A DNA stretch of 64,000 nt from Simmondsia chinensis (taxonomy: Eukaryota > Streptophyta > Magnoliopsida > Caryophyllales > Simmondsiaceae), in the NCBI GenBank assembly GCA_018398585.1, contig JAGTTD010000001.1:2482501-2546500 (forward strand), read 5' to 3'. Below the pieces are notes generated by a model that saw nothing but the letters and a program-made list of their open reading frames with translations, searched no databases and was not told the DNA's origin. Positions 24,351 through 36,458 of this stretch are shown piece by piece; position 1 is the first letter of the stretch, and each line of letters begins with the position of its first letter. Made by a program: the position numbers and the translations under genes.

Positions 24351-24593
24351 TTAATGGTCTAATACGAGTGAACTCAAATCTTTGATGACCAAAAAGTGAA
24401 AGATTGGATCCGATCTAAATTTAACATTTTTTTTGTCAATAATTAGCAATATGGTCATATTACAAAACAGCAACTCGTAAAAATGAGGCCATAGACATCT
24501 CGCATAAAGGCAAGAAACAAGGAGCAAATATGCAGAAGCCAAGACGAAAAGGAAAACATGACAAAAACAGAACATAAAAACAGACAAGCAGAA

Positions 24594-25211
24594 TTTAAGG
24601 GAATCTTAACAAATCCGGTATGCTCAGATACCAATTTATGAGGATAAATCTTGATGCGGAAGCGTGAACCATAATAACTTGATTCGATTCAAATAATATG
24701 ACTCACACAAACGAGAGGTAAACAAACATATGGAGAAAGAAAGAACAAACGAGAACACACAATATTTACGTGGAAACCCCTCTACAATCGAGAGGGGAGA
24801 AAACCACAGGCGGAGATGGAGATTCTTTATTGATACCGAACGGAAGAATTACAACGACACTTCCTCTAAACGAGATCTATGAAAGAATTACAATCACTTT
24901 ATCTAAACTCTCGTAGCACTCAAAATCTAAATTAGAGGAATTACAATCACCTCTGGCAGCGTCTCACACTTTAATTGGATACTTATGACGCAAACCCTAC
25001 ATTTTAATTTATAGGCGCAGGTCTTGGAGGTGCCGATCGATCGGGAAACACTCGATCGATTGGAACCCCGATCGATCGGCCCTTTTACTGCCCAAAAATA
25101 CCGAAAATTTTCTTAAATCATCCGATCGATCAGGCTTCCCTCCCGATCGATCGGTGACCCCGCGGCAACCCCATAAACTTAAAACAAGTAATTTGAGACA
25201 TAATCCTAACA
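24594..25211 (-). repeat. 3' LTR of the Copia element
   Basis: 618 bp. Its terminal CA has mutated (plus strand begins TTTAAGGG instead of TGTAAGGG). It carries CGATCGATCGG-type palindromes near 25036-25155. The many small differences from the 5' LTR show the insertion is not recent. Confidence 0.92.
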
Positions 25212-25499
25212 AATCTCCACCTTGGCTCAATTACATACATAAAAGAATTTCCTCCACCTTCTCCACTAAACACCCCACACACGGGGTTATCTCAACAAAA
25301 CACGAAACTTAACCGAGTCCGAGAGAAGCTTGAACTTCCTGCTAGGTTGCAACTGAGTGAACATATCTGTGAGGTTATCAGTAATGCCAATCTCTTGACA
25401 CATCATCTGAAACAGCCACCTGCTGCTGAACTGTGTTACTTAACTGAAACTGAACTCCCTCTGGCTTACTCACCTGACCTGAATCACAATCAACTGATG

Positions 25500-26150
25500 A
25501 CATCTTCTGTGGAGACAATAACGAAGACTCACCAAACGTGACACATCTACTCGTCAGGAATTGTTTGAAGTGAAAACCTTTCTGCTTCCCATAAAGCCCT
25601 TGTTCACATAATTTCAGTCCTGTAGACTAACCACACAAAGAGCCCCTCACATTGTGCTCAGACAGACCCCTATCACCTGAATGATCCAATCTCAAACATC
25701 CTAAATTTGTGATTTCTGGTTCTGTCAACAACAAGGATGATGAAGATGCCGCAACAGATCTAACAACTGTGGAACCGACAAGTTCATACAGCGTACCTAA
25801 TTTTCTGCCCTTCATAACTGTCAAAGCACCCTTAACGACCTTCAAAACTCCACCTTCAGCTGTGTACCTGTACCCTTTAGACTCGAAAGAGTACCTAAAG
25901 AGATTAGATTCTTCTTCAAATCAGGAACATGGGGAACATCGCTCAAAACCCTGATAGTGCCATTGAACATCCTAAAATGAATTGTTCCTGTACCCAAAAC
26001 TTTGCATAGAGTATCATTACCCATCAAAGCAACTCCACTTCGAACTGACTCGTACGTGAAAACCAATCCCGGTTGGGACAAACATGATAGGAGCAACCCG
26101 AATCCAAAATCCAGCTATCTCTCAAACTGGACTGAGGTTCAGGCACAGAC
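25500..26150 (-). pseudogene. Copia protease/pre-integrase remnant
   Basis: The minus strand has SGVALMGNDTLCKVLGTGTI and LSDVPHVPDLKKNLISLGTL (26096-25842), typical of the segment between protease and integrase. A further piece, LTSRCVTFGESSLLSP, near 25560-25520 is the integrase C-terminal end. The integrase core and everything after it is absent. Confidence 0.78.
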
Positions 26151-26404
26151 AGTAGGAGATTGTCATTCTCACCATCCACAACACTAGCTACTATGGATCT
26201 CTGGTCAGACCTGTTATCTGTTTCAAGTTTTCTTTTAAGCTTATAATAGTCTTTCTTAATGTGCCCTTTCTTATGACAGTAGTTATAGGTTAGGTCTTAA
26301 TATCTAGACTTAGACTTGCTTCCACTATGATCATACTCGGTTCTCCCCCTCACAAATAAACCACTACCTGAGTTATAAACAAAATCAGATAATTCTCTAT
26401 CTAC

Positions 26405-26960
26405 TCATTCTTTACTCAGTAGGTTTCTCTTAACTTCATCTACAGATATGGTTTGTCTACCACCATAAATCATGTTTTCAACAAACCCCTTATATGAAGC
26501 AGAGAGAGAACATAACAACAACATTGTCTGATCTTCATCCTTAGGAACATCATCCAATTCTTTCAAATCTTGAATAATTGAATTAAATTCATTGACGTGA
26601 TTCTTAAGTGACGTACCTTCTGACATACGAAACGTGAACAACCGGCACTTAACTGCGAGTTTGTTGGAGACAGACTTGAAACAGAACATATCCTGCAATT
26701 TCTCCCATAACTCCTTAGCGGTCTTCACTTCCAGAACTTCTGTCAAAACGTCATCGATAAGACATATCTGAATTGCTGTGAGTGCCTTTTCATCTAACTC
26801 CTCCTATTGTGCTTTTGTCAAACTCTCTGATTTCTTCTCTTTCCCATCTAAAACTTTCTTCAAACCACTCTAAGTCAAGAGGCCCTTAACGTGAACCTAC
26901 CATAAACTAAAGCTCCCTTGACCACCAAACTTCTCAACTTCAGATCTAATTACGGATGTC
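26405..26960 (-). pseudogene. Copia gag (UBN2-like) remnant
   Basis: Minus-strand reading from about 26960: FGGQGSFSLW, then (after in-frame stops) ALTAIQICLIDDVLTEVLE, ELWEKLQDMF, LFTFRMSEGTSLKNHVNEFN and YKGFVENMIYGG. These are the ordered motifs of Copia capsid proteins. Intact frame is limited to 26746-26405. Downstream (26290-26240) the zinc knuckle survives as YCHKKGHIKKDYY, with two of its Cys lost. Confidence 0.85.
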
Positions 26961-27021
26961 ATATTATCAAATCGAAATAAGCAGGGCTTTGATAAAAATT
27001 CCACCCAAGGCTCTGAACCTG

Positions 27022-27033
27022 GCTCTGATACCA
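27022..27033 (-). promoter_or_regulatory. Copia primer-binding site
   Basis: The minus strand reads TGGTATCAGAGC, complementary to the 3' end of plant initiator methionine tRNA, three bases inside the 5' LTR. Confidence 0.9.
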
Positions 27034-27036
27034 ATT

Positions 27037-27654
27037 TGTAAGGGAATCTTAACAAATATGGTATGCTCATATACCAATTTGTGAGGATAAATCTTGATGC
27101 GGAAGCTTGAACCCTAATTACTTGATTCAATTCAAATAATATGACTCGCACAAACGAGAAGTAAACAAATATATGGAGAAAAAAAGAACAAACGAGAACA
27201 CACAATATTTACGTGGAAACCCTTCTACAATCGAGAGGGGAGAAAACCACGGGCGGAGATGGAGATTCTTTATTGATACTAAATGGAATAATTACAACGA
27301 CACTTCCTCTGAACGAGATCTATGAAACAATTACAATAACTTTCTCTAAACTCTAGTAGCACTCAAAATCTGAATTAGAGGAATTACAATCACCTCTGGC
27401 GGCGCCTCACACTTTAATTGGATACTTATGACGCAAACTCTACGTCCTAATTTATAGGCGTAGGTCTGGGAGGTGCCGATCGATTTGGAAACACTCGATC
27501 GATCGGAAGCCTGATCGATCTGCCCTCTTGCTGCCCAAAAATACCGAAAATTTCCTTAAATCACCCGATCGATCGGGCTTCCCTCCTGATCGATCGGTGA
27601 TCCCACGGCAACCCCATAAATTTAAAACAAGTAATTTGAGACATAATCGTAACA
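27037..27654 (-). repeat. 5' LTR of the Copia element
   Basis: 618 bp, TG...CA ends, about 95% like its partner at 24594-25211. Contains several CGATCGATCG palindromes near 27478-27600. Confidence 0.92.
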
Positions 27655-28288
27655 CAGAAGATAATCAAATAGGCGCTACAAGTATCCAACACTACAATTG
27701 AAACGGGCCTCGAAAAGGCGAAATGACCAACTGCACCAAAACTGGAGTTGAAAATGATAGGGGCGGGACACCTTAAACCCTACTCCAACCTTGCAAATAG
27801 CTCAACCACCAATAGGCTTCACATCCTCTATAGCATTGTCACCCCTCCTCGCCAACCTCCCTTTTTTTTTGTTTACCAGAGGATTTGACCGGTTTCTTTG
27901 CACACTTCTTGGGAGACATATCTTTTAGGAATTCATGTAGATCTTGCTCTATTTTGTTCTTTAACCCTGCAGTTTTTTGCTCTGCGACTTCTTTTCAAAG
28001 AAACACAGCTAGTACCATAAAAACATGTCATCGTCTTCCCTCTTCTCTCCTTCGACATACTAGATTCCACCAATGGTGGGACCATCATCAATGGGGGCCA
28101 AAACCGATGGATACTCAGGTTCAGAAGATCCAGATTTAGTATCACTAGCGGTATTATCGAGGCTAGATTTGAATATTGTGTAAGTCCAATCTAATGTCAT
28201 TCCATGGTAAGGCAAGAGGAGACTGAATTGCCGGGGTTGCTACTCGGGAACTTGACTGGATAAAAGTGGGCAGGACAGCTAGACATGA

Positions 28289-29203
28289 CTAATGATCATC
28301 CAAGGCCCATCTACAGAAAAACTGGCCACCAACGTGAATGTCAAAACTACCGATGCCGCGCTCCACAAACCTCATGTTATATTTGACCCACCTGGACAAA
28401 AGACCCATGGAATCTCCACAACCACCCATGCTCGTGTTCAAGCGCTCATGCAAGGAAGGACCAATTGGATGGCAAGGTCTCCGAATGATGCACGCTCTAA
28501 AGTCAGTATCAACTTGAGAAGATGATTCCATTTCCCTGGAGAGCCTGGCAGAGGCAACAAGGGCAATTACTTCAAAGGAGATTTTTGGGATAATTTTGGA
28601 ATTACCTTCTTTCACATACACCAAATGGGATCCTCCATGATCCTGCACTTGGATCGTTTCATGCATACACGATTGGAGGCATGTTTCAATTAGTATCCAT
28701 GCAACGTTAACGTGTCTCATTGCAGAAGTTCTGGTTTTAACCTGAATAAACTTGTCCCATAAAAGCTTTCCTTCAACCAAAATGACCGGCAACCCATGAA
28801 TCTCAATCCATACTCTTCTACACAAGGAACCGAGACTCTGACCGGAGTACCTATCAACCTTCTTGAATTTGCAAAGCAGCAGCTGTTTTTGAGGTCCGAG
28901 GTATGAATCCAAGGACTCAATCGAGTCACATGTCAAGATTAAGGTTTTACGGCTTAACCCTCTAGGGACCAAACCCTGAAGTTTATTCTCCGTAATGAAT
29001 GTGAGAACACTATCGAGCATATACTCCTCAAAAGAATGAGCAAGTATAGACCTGTTAGGCCATGCCTCCACACGCTTATTAATATGCGCCACCACAACTC
29101 TGGGACTGAATTGAGCCTCAGCATCCCCGTGCCGAGTCCTTGAAGGAGCACCAACCTTATCAAGGTTAGCAGCTAGAGCATTGGATTTGCGGTGACCGAT
29201 GAG
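28289..29203 (-). CDS. LINE ORF1-like protein (DUF4283-like), 5'-truncated
   Basis: The frame is open from the LINE 5' junction to a stop at 28289, about 304 codons. The pattern CRRVWIEIHGLPVILVEGK followed by AWILIETCLQ is like the RNA-binding region of plant L1 ORF1/DUF4283 proteins, where a V-W-I-x-I-x-G-L-P core is usual. Further on, VQDHGGSHLVYVKE and a charged tail occur. No zinc knuckle is seen. No intact start is certain: the first ATG-like start in frame is unclear because the 5' end was lost on insertion. ORF1 proteins bind the LINE RNA to form the transposition particle. Confidence 0.6.
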   Translation of the reverse strand, partial: LIGHRKSNALAANLDKVGAPSRTRHGDAEAQFSPRVVVAHINKRVEAWPNRSILAHSFEEYMLDSVLTFITENKLQGLVPRGLSRKTLILTCDSIESLDSYLGPQKQLLLCKFKKVDRYSGQSLGSLCRRVWIEIHGLPVILVEGKLLWDKFIQVKTRTSAMRHVNVAWILIETCLQSCMHETIQVQDHGGSHLVYVKEGNSKIIPKISFEVIALVASARLSREMESSSQVDTDFRACIIRRPCHPIGPSLHERLNTSMGGCGDSMGLLSRWVKYNMRFVERGIGSFDIHVGGQFFCRWALDDH

Positions 29204-29730
29204 AATCTAAATTTAACATGAAATTTAAAATGGTCTAACTGGATAACTGAAACTTAAAATGAGTTGATTGGGATTAAATCCGACCTGATTTGACTCAAAG
29301 TATGAAATGATCCAACTTGATGCAATCTAAATGACTTAAACTTGATTTCAAATTGATCCGATTGAACTAATCCAAAATCAAAAGTGGTCCAACCTAATTG
29401 AAATGAAACCTGGGATAACTAAAACCGAAAATGATTCACCTAAACCTAAGTTTGAGTCTACATAAGATACTATGAAATTTGAAATAGCATTAACCAGTTG
29501 ATCATAAACCTAGATTAATCAATATCATAGACTTAACATACACGACTATTACAGGCGCCATCTTAACCTTAAGATTCAGTTGCCAATAATCCAGTGCCTA
29601 TCATTATTGGGGCAAATTCGACAAAAGCATTGGAATCTTTGTTCTTTTTTTTTCATTACCAAAATTCGAGATAAGTTTGTTCTATTCAACCTCAAATCTT
29701 CTATTTTTTTATCAAAAATTTATAATAATA

Positions 29731-29986
29731 GCAAAAAAGTAACATTTTAAATGCCCCAAGGACTCCCGCCTAAGCAGGGTCGGGGGGAGGGGGGATAGAT
29801 GTACCCAGCCTTCCCCATTCCGAGTACTACCATAAAGAGAGGCTATTTCGGAGAACTCCCAACCTGAGGGGTGCAACATGAGGACTTCCCAGGAAGTCAC
29901 CCATCTTGGTACTGCCCTCGCCCAAGCACGCTTAACTTCGGAGTTCTAATAGAATCCGGTGCTTGCTTGCTGCTATCCTATTAGGA
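29731..29986 (-). mobile_element. 5S rRNA-headed SINE
   Basis: The minus strand has a nearly complete 5S head: AGCACCGGATTCTATTAGAA, CTCCGAAGTTAAGCGTGC, GGGCGAGGGCAGTACC, GATGGGTGACTTCCTGGGAA, GTTGCACCCCT. The body has GGCTGGGTACATC, GACCCTGCTTAGGCGGGAGT and CCTTGGGGCA. Flanking TTATAATAATA at 29720-29730 and 29987-29997 is a probable target duplication, although in AT-rich DNA. Confidence 0.85.
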
Positions 29987-32903
29987 TTATAATAATAATT
30001 TTATAAATTTAATAATAGTCTTCCATGTGCAAATATTCTCCCAAGAAGTTAAGGTATCTTGTAAGAAATAATTATATGTGGGAGGTCCAATCCTAAATGA
30101 TTGCAACATGGACGCCAAATATATGACAAATTAATGTTAAAAACTTGTATACTAAATAACATAATAAAATATTTTTGGGTCATAAAAAATAATACTACGC
30201 CAAAGTAATTATATTTTACTCACTATATTAATTTAATCCTTTTATTTTTAATCATGTTATTTTAATCTGTATATTACAATTTACGTTATATTATGTCTTA
30301 TGATGAAATTGAAGCTAAGTTAACTAATTAATCATGTCAGATGAGCGTTGACTGGATTTAAACTTATCTATGACCACTTCATTGAAAAACTCGTCACCAA
30401 TTTATTGTCGGTTTTACACCAAGGTTAAATTACTATAATATAAAATGTACATGAACTAAATAGAAATAAGTAAAATAAAGTGATTGTATTGACGCAAAGG
30501 ACAAAGTTGTACTTGTCAAAGAACCAATTTTTTCAAAAGCTTAAACTAATGTTCTAGCATACCCACTCACACAAATGCCCATTGAATCTTGAAGCGGGAA
30601 TAGCACACATGCCTATCTCATACGTTGTGCTTGAATTATTTTAATATTGAAAGTATGAGCTATTTTGATTAAACTCATGACTTCTTGGTCAACAAGACTT
30701 TAATACCATATTAAGGTACCAACTTTACCAAAAAGTTAAACTGATAGGATAAGACTCATAATTGGTGTTATATGCTAATAATACTTTTATTGTTATTATA
30801 TAAAACAGAGTAATATTACCGACAAAGTGATATAATTTTGGAGTAAATTGTTATTTTTCAGGATTATAAACATGATTTTTTATATGTCACATCATTAGGG
30901 CTTGTTTGGGATTGCTGTAAAAAAATTACTTCTTTCAAAAACACTTTTTGTAAAAGCACTTTTGTAAAAAGTGTTGTTTCAAATAAGTAGTTTGTGTTTG
31001 ATTAACCAGTAAAAAAGTGCTTATAGTATTATTGTGAATATTTGACCGATGTTAAAAAAAGTGTTTTTTTATAATACTATCAAAAAGAACACCAATTGAA
31101 GTCTTTTATTGTTGAAAAAATTATCCATAACTATTGTAAATATTTAATATATTTTTTATTATTAAAATATTTTCTAAATATATAAATATATTCTTAAATA
31201 TTTAAAATATTTTTAATATTTATAAAATATTTTCTCAATATTTTAAAGATATTTAATTTTTAAGAAAATTAAAATATTTTCTAAATATCATAAATATATT
31301 ATTAATTATTAAAATATTATTTTCATATTTAATATATTTTTTTTAAATATATAAACTATTTGTAAAATATATAAATTATTTTTAAAATATATTAATAAAT
31401 TTTAGGGCACCTGAAATGAATTTTCTCAATTGTTTAGTTTTTGTTTGTGCTTCTGCTAAAAAAAAGTACCAAATTTTTGTTTCAGCTTATTAGTAGAAAA
31501 ACAGCTTCTGCTTTTAATAAAAAGTATTTTTTCTCAATTACCAAACACCCCTCAAATCTCAAAAAGATACTTTTTTTAAAAAATATTTTTTTTAAAATAA
31601 GTAATTTCAAATAGGTCGTGAGTACAATAACTTGAAAAAATAAACTATTTTGGTAGATATAGCACTAAACACGTGTTAAGTAGGTGAATAAAAATATCGC
31701 TGTCAAAGGTGGTTGGATAATTATTCCAACATGGGACACTCCATAAGGCCCATTGGGTGAATTTAAACTTACTCTTGGGGTAAATTTTGATTAGAGCTCG
31801 TAAAATGTGATCCGATTTATTTAACTTATTATTTGATATGATCGTAATTGGAAAAATTTTAAATTTATAGGGATTTGAATCTGAAAATAAATTAACCCAA
31901 CCCTAATTTGACCCGATCCAAGGTGATCCGAAACCTGAAATGACCAGACCCATGATGACTTGATACCCTAATCAGACCTGTCCTATATTGGAAAATAACC
32001 TACTAAAAATTTATTTTATCATAGAATCTAAATAAAATGCTAATTATAGTCATTTTATTTCGTGATTTTAGTTATAACTTATAACTTTCAAGGTTTAATA
32101 AATATATTATCAAAATAATCTGATGAATCAACTTGAAATTCGAGTTGACTTAAGGATACCCGACCTGAGGTTAACTCGATCTGACGTCAATCCAACTCGA
32201 GACTAACCCAACCCGAGGTCGACCCAAACCCGAGGGTGATCCAACCCAAGCCTGACTCGATCCGTTTCGGACCCAACTCAAGATAGACCCAATTCTCTAC
32301 GTTCTTTTACAACCATATATTTTAAGGCAAATGTTAATCACATAATAACACACAATGTGTGTTACATTTGTTATCATAATTATGTAATTTATAGGAAAAT
32401 TTTGCCGAATTTTGGTAAAAATTCACCTAATTCTGATAAAAAAATATCGACTTGATGAATTTTTAAACCACAAGATTCATACACACACACTTACACACAG
32501 AGTGCAGTGTCATTATCTGGGCAATTTTTGTTAATGTCATGAGCAATTTCAACACAAGAAGAATCTAAAAGTCCTCAAAGCTGGCCCGATATTAATAAAA
32601 TTGTTCTAACAATAATACTAGCATGTGTGTATATATATACATATATTAATGTCAATATTCTAAAATTTTCACAATAAATAATATCATATTAATTATAATA
32701 AACATCTTAATTCTAACTTTTTGTGAGCAATAATGCATGAGTTAAATTTATAAATGTCGTCAGGGCATCGCATGTTATAATATTCTAAGCTTAATTTTAT
32801 TGTCAGAGTAAAATTATTATGTTAGAGCCACCAACTTTTTTTTGTTATTATTCACTATGAAACGTATTTGTTAGTAAGATTTGCCTATATAACACACGTA
32901 ACA
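29987..32903. other. Gene-free AT-rich stretch
   Basis: No gene is seen. 30898-31622 looks like a MITE (separate entry). 31900-32310 is a degenerate simple-repeat tract of CCCGA/GACCCAA words (AACCCAACCCGAGGTCGACC), like 29220-29450. Such tracts are common in plant intergenic DNA. The rest is AT-rich without signals. Confidence 0.5.
30898..31622. mobile_element. Probable MITE, GGGCTTGTTTGGGATTGCTG family
   Basis: Begins GGGCTTGTTTGGGATTGCTG and ends with AAGTAATTTCAAATAGGTCG. Internal words CTTTTTGTAAAAGCAC and CAGCTTCTGCTTTTAATAA appear in opposite orientations. The class and target duplication are not determined. Confidence 0.45.
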
Positions 32904-33069
32904 ATTTTTTTTTTTTTTTATGATAGTAAGGACAGGGGAGGGAGAGGGGATAATACCCCTCAACTGCCTCATAAAGAGGCCCACTTTAGAGCTTAGTAGG
33001 ATTTGAATCCGGGCCACCCCGTTGGCACCCGGCGTTAATGACCACTCTGCTATGTCCCTAAGGGACGAT
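32904..33069 (-). mobile_element. tRNA-derived SINE with target duplication
   Basis: On the minus strand an A box (TAGCAGAGTGGT, near 33050) and B box (GGATTCAAATCC, near 33002) are followed by an unrelated body and a poly-A tail (plus-strand T run from 32904). ACACACGTAACA (32892-32903) and ACACACTTAACA (33070-33081) form a 12-bp target duplication with one difference. Length 166 bp. This is a different SINE family from the 5S-headed one. Confidence 0.82.
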
Positions 33070-34183
33070 ACACACTTAACATATGTATATCTGTACTTTC
33101 CCATTTAAAAAAGCGTTTATGTATAGTTAATAATATGGTAAAAAAAATTTATTTCTTAATGTTATCCATATAATATACGTGTTATAACGAATAACATTAT
33201 TCTCTCATTTAAAAAATAAATCATAGTTGAAAATAATCATCAACTAGAGCTAAACTAAATCTATATTATTTATTTTACTAAATTTATCACTTTAACTCTC
33301 AAATTATTGATTAATTTACCCCATTATTCACTATGTTTTGTGTTTTTGTTATCGCTATTTTAAATAACATTATCCTTTCCTTTTATAAAACATGTTTGAC
33401 TAAAGTTTTCATATATATGACAAATACTTTTATATCAGATCTTACTTAATTGTTGTACCGAATTTTACGAACGGGACAGTATCAATTAGGGTTATTTACA
33501 GTAAAAGTCTCTATACTTTGCGATCATGTTAATTTATTTCTTATACTTTTAATTATACCACTTTAGTCCTTGTACTATTTACTTTGTGTTAACTTAGTCC
33601 CTAGAGTAAAATTAGCATCAAATTAGTGACAAATTTTTTAATGTTTGGATGGCGGGTGAGTTTAAATTAAGTTAGCTGAGTTTATAGTCATTTGCATTTT
33701 ATATAGCCAATTCATTAAAAATTATGTCATTAATTTAACTTCAATTTCTACTGACGGATTAAATTTGCACAATTTGTGTTGTACAAAAACTAAATTGACA
33801 TAATTTAATGTTGGGTCCAACTCATATATTTTATTTAGTGTCATATTTTATTTTGTATAGTTGAAATGAAAAGGAAAAAAATAAAAACAACCAGAGAGAA
33901 AAGAGAAAAAGAAAGAAGAAGGGAAAAAAAAAATGAAAATGATAGTGGGGGCTCCTTGACCCTCACTAGAGGTAGCCACAGGCCAGGCCTGTGGCCCAGC
34001 CCGTGGGCCAAGGTTAGGAACTGGGCCGGGCTCCTTCTCTTTTTTGTTTATATATATACACATAAAAATAATTATTTTAACAAAAAAATAACTATAATTT
34101 ATTGATAAATAATATAACATATAATTACAAATATATTTTATAAAATAATATAGTATAACTTGTTAAAAAATGTAATTATAACA

Positions 34184-36442
34184 TGCTACACCGATTTGGT
34201 GTAACTTGAATTACGGTTAGGGTTTGGGAGTTAGAGTGAGATGAGAGAGAGAAATAGTAAGAAGGAGACAAGAAGTGTTTAGTTTTTGATTATTCTCAAA
34301 TGAAGCTATTACACTTGTATTTATACTAAAATCACAAGTAACCCCAAGAACTAAGTACATTTATTATTGTATAATAATTATGCGTAACAATACCCCTTGC
34401 TTGATAGCTTCCTTGTCCTCAAGGAAGAAAGCTCGGAAAACATAGGCATAACTCATAGTAGTCCTCCCATGTCGCCTCCTCGACCCTGTGATCTTTTCAG
34501 TTCACAAGTATCTTAGTGGCCGTAGTACTGCGACGCTTAACGAGAGGACGGTCCAGAATAGCCTCAGGCTGCCACTACTGACCGGGAAAATGAGGTAATG
34601 TGCTTGGGTGTCCTTCCGCCACTATCCCCACATGTCAACGCAACCGCAAGGGAGACCAAAGGCTGCTGACCACGTAACACACACTGTGCCCCTTGCCACT
34701 CTAAGGACATTTGAATCTTCTCGAAGTTCCAAACAATGGCCCCGAGCGGAGCTAACCACTGAATCCCGAATACCATGTCACAACCACCAAGATCGATGAG
34801 GAGAACATCACAAACAAAATCGGTACCCTGTGCACTCCATTAAAATCATGGCACATGGCACGGCACGGAAGTCGAGTCCCATCGGCTACCACAACAGAGG
34901 TTGTAGCGATGAGTCTGATAACACATCCAAGCCAACAGGCTTTCCCGAAATTGAGAAACTTATGCGTGCTGCCACTGTTGACAAGAATATGTAAAGGTTT
35001 TCGGTTGTGATAACCTATAACACGCATAGTACGATAAGCGGATAAACCGGCTAATGCATGACATGAGATGCGGGAAACATCCCAAGTCTTGGTGTCAACC
35101 GAATCTAGCAGGTATGCATCTGTACGCTCAATGGGTGGCTCATCCAGATCACCATAGATCATGCGTAACTGCGGGTTCTTCGCCTTACAAACTTTCATAT
35201 GGCCACATACAAATGGCTCACTACAAAAGAAACATAGGCCTTTTTCACGCCTATCCTCAATTTCAGCTATAGTTATTGTGTGTCCCTCCCGGTTTTGAGG
35301 ACGAGGACCAATTCCTGAGTCCGATGAACAACGGATCACAGACCCACCTGGTGGGGCCGAGGAAGGAACTGGCACTGGAGATGAAGGGTGTCTAGCTGAT
35401 CCGGACAACGAAAGACAAAATCCGGTAAGCAAATTGTCTTCTTGTAATCGTGCTAGTTTCATAGCATGATGTAACAAACTGGGCTAAAGCATCAAGACCG
35501 GGTATCTAATAGAGTCTTTAAGTCCCGTGACAAAGCAAGAAATTAGATACTCCTCGGTCAAATTGATGCGCGGCACTAGGCGCTCAAATTAGGCCTGATA
35601 TGTTGAGACAATATTGTTTTGACGCAAGTTCATTAAATCAGACATAGGATCTTCATGACTAAGGCCAAAACGTTGTATCATCGAATACTTCGACCACAAC
35701 ACATCCTCAATTGGGCGATGTAGGGTTTTGAGGAATGTACGATGCCACTCAAGTGCATCGCCCTCAAGATGCATAGAAGCGAGCTTTACTTGTGCCGAAA
35801 TAGGTGTTTGATCAATTGCAAAGAATTGATCCACCTTCCGCACCCAATTTTTTACATCAATACTACCTCCAAAGCAAGGGAAATCAATCTTTGACAATCT
35901 AGTATGAAATTGATACGTAGATGAAGTAGAAGACCCAATACCACAGTCCGGTACCGATTCGGTTACCGGATTGGAAGTCTGATCCGAAGGACGCGGAAGA
36001 AGAACGTTGCTGTGGCGTTGCTGCTACTGTATATCACGTAAGACTTCCATGATCTGAGCAATTTCACCATGGATTGCTTGAAATCGAGCCTCCTTTCGTG
36101 TCTCGGACTCCTCGAATAGTGTCTCAAGGCAGCGCAAATTGGTGGCGCTGCGTGTACCATCCGCCATGGAATCAATCTCCAATCAACCGCAGCTCGGTAC
36201 CTGAATCTGATTCCAATTGTTACACCGATTTGGTGTAACTTGAATTAGGGTTAGGGTTTGGGAGTTAGAGTGAGATGAGAGAGAGAAATAGAAAGAAGGA
36301 AATGAGAAGTTAGAAAGAAGATGAGAAGTATTTAGTTTTTCATTATTCTCAAATGAAGCTATTACACTTGTATTTATACTAAAATCACAAGTAACCCCAA
36401 GAACTAAGTACATTTATTATTGTATACTAATTACACGTAACA
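34184..36442 (-). mobile_element. Ty3/Gypsy LTR retrotransposon, internally deleted (2.26 kb)
   Basis: LTRs of 206 bp (34184-34389, 3') and 225 bp (36218-36442, 5') share CACCGATTTGGTGTAACTTG and GAAGCTATTACACTTGT. They are bracketed by TAACA at 34179-34183 and 36443-36447. Inside are gag and protease only; reverse transcriptase, RNase H and integrase have been lost. A purine-rich AGGGGTAT precedes the 3' LTR on the minus strand. It is inserted in the hAT element. Confidence 0.9.
34500..36167 (-). pseudogene. Gypsy gag-protease remnant
   Basis: The minus strand starts MADGTRSATNLRCLETLFEE (ATG at 36167), then an in-frame TAG at about 36025, LSKIDFPCFGGSIDVKNWVR, ASMHLEGDALEWH (capsid), CFFCSEPFVCGHMKVC (degenerate knuckle) and KPLHILVNSGSTHKFLN. 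The last is the protease active-site region with the catalytic Asp of D-S-G-S-T changed to Asn. The protease tail GGCDMVFGIQWLAPLG follows in another frame at 34776-34564. Not functional. Confidence 0.85.
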
Positions 36443-36458
36443 TAACAATATAAATAAA

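Larger units (their letters stand above)
24594..27654 (-). mobile_element. Copia LTR retrotransposon, internally deleted (3.06 kb)
   Basis: Two 618-bp LTRs (24594-25211 and 27037-27654) flank 1.8 kb of internal DNA. The element is bracketed by CAGAA at 24589-24593 and 27655-27659. On the minus strand the 5' LTR begins TGTTACGATTATG and ends CCCTTACA. The primer site TGGTATCAGAGC (plus 27022-27033) matches initiator-Met tRNA. A purine tract (GCCAAGGTGGAGATT) precedes the 3' LTR. The internal part keeps gag, a degenerate zinc knuckle, the pre-integrase region and a scrap of integrase C-terminus; reverse transcriptase and RNase H are missing. Confidence 0.92.
24428..29204 (-). mobile_element. 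L1-type LINE derivative encoding only an ORF1-like protein, split by Copia
   Basis: Exact ATCTAAATTTAACAT lies at 24413-24427 and 29205-29219. The minus-strand 3' end is a short poly-A (plus-strand T run 24427-24434). Removing the nested Copia leaves about 1.7 kb: an ORF1-like frame (29203-28289), then a 3' region with no reverse transcriptase or endonuclease. The frame is open from the first base, so the 5' end is truncated. The Copia insertion divides the 3' region; its 3' UTR continues at 24593-24428. Confidence 0.8.

Noticed and set aside
33848..34120. Small proteins near 33850-34120 on both strands
   Set aside because: Lys/Arg/Glu or Phe/Ser low-complexity frames across the end of the hAT element.
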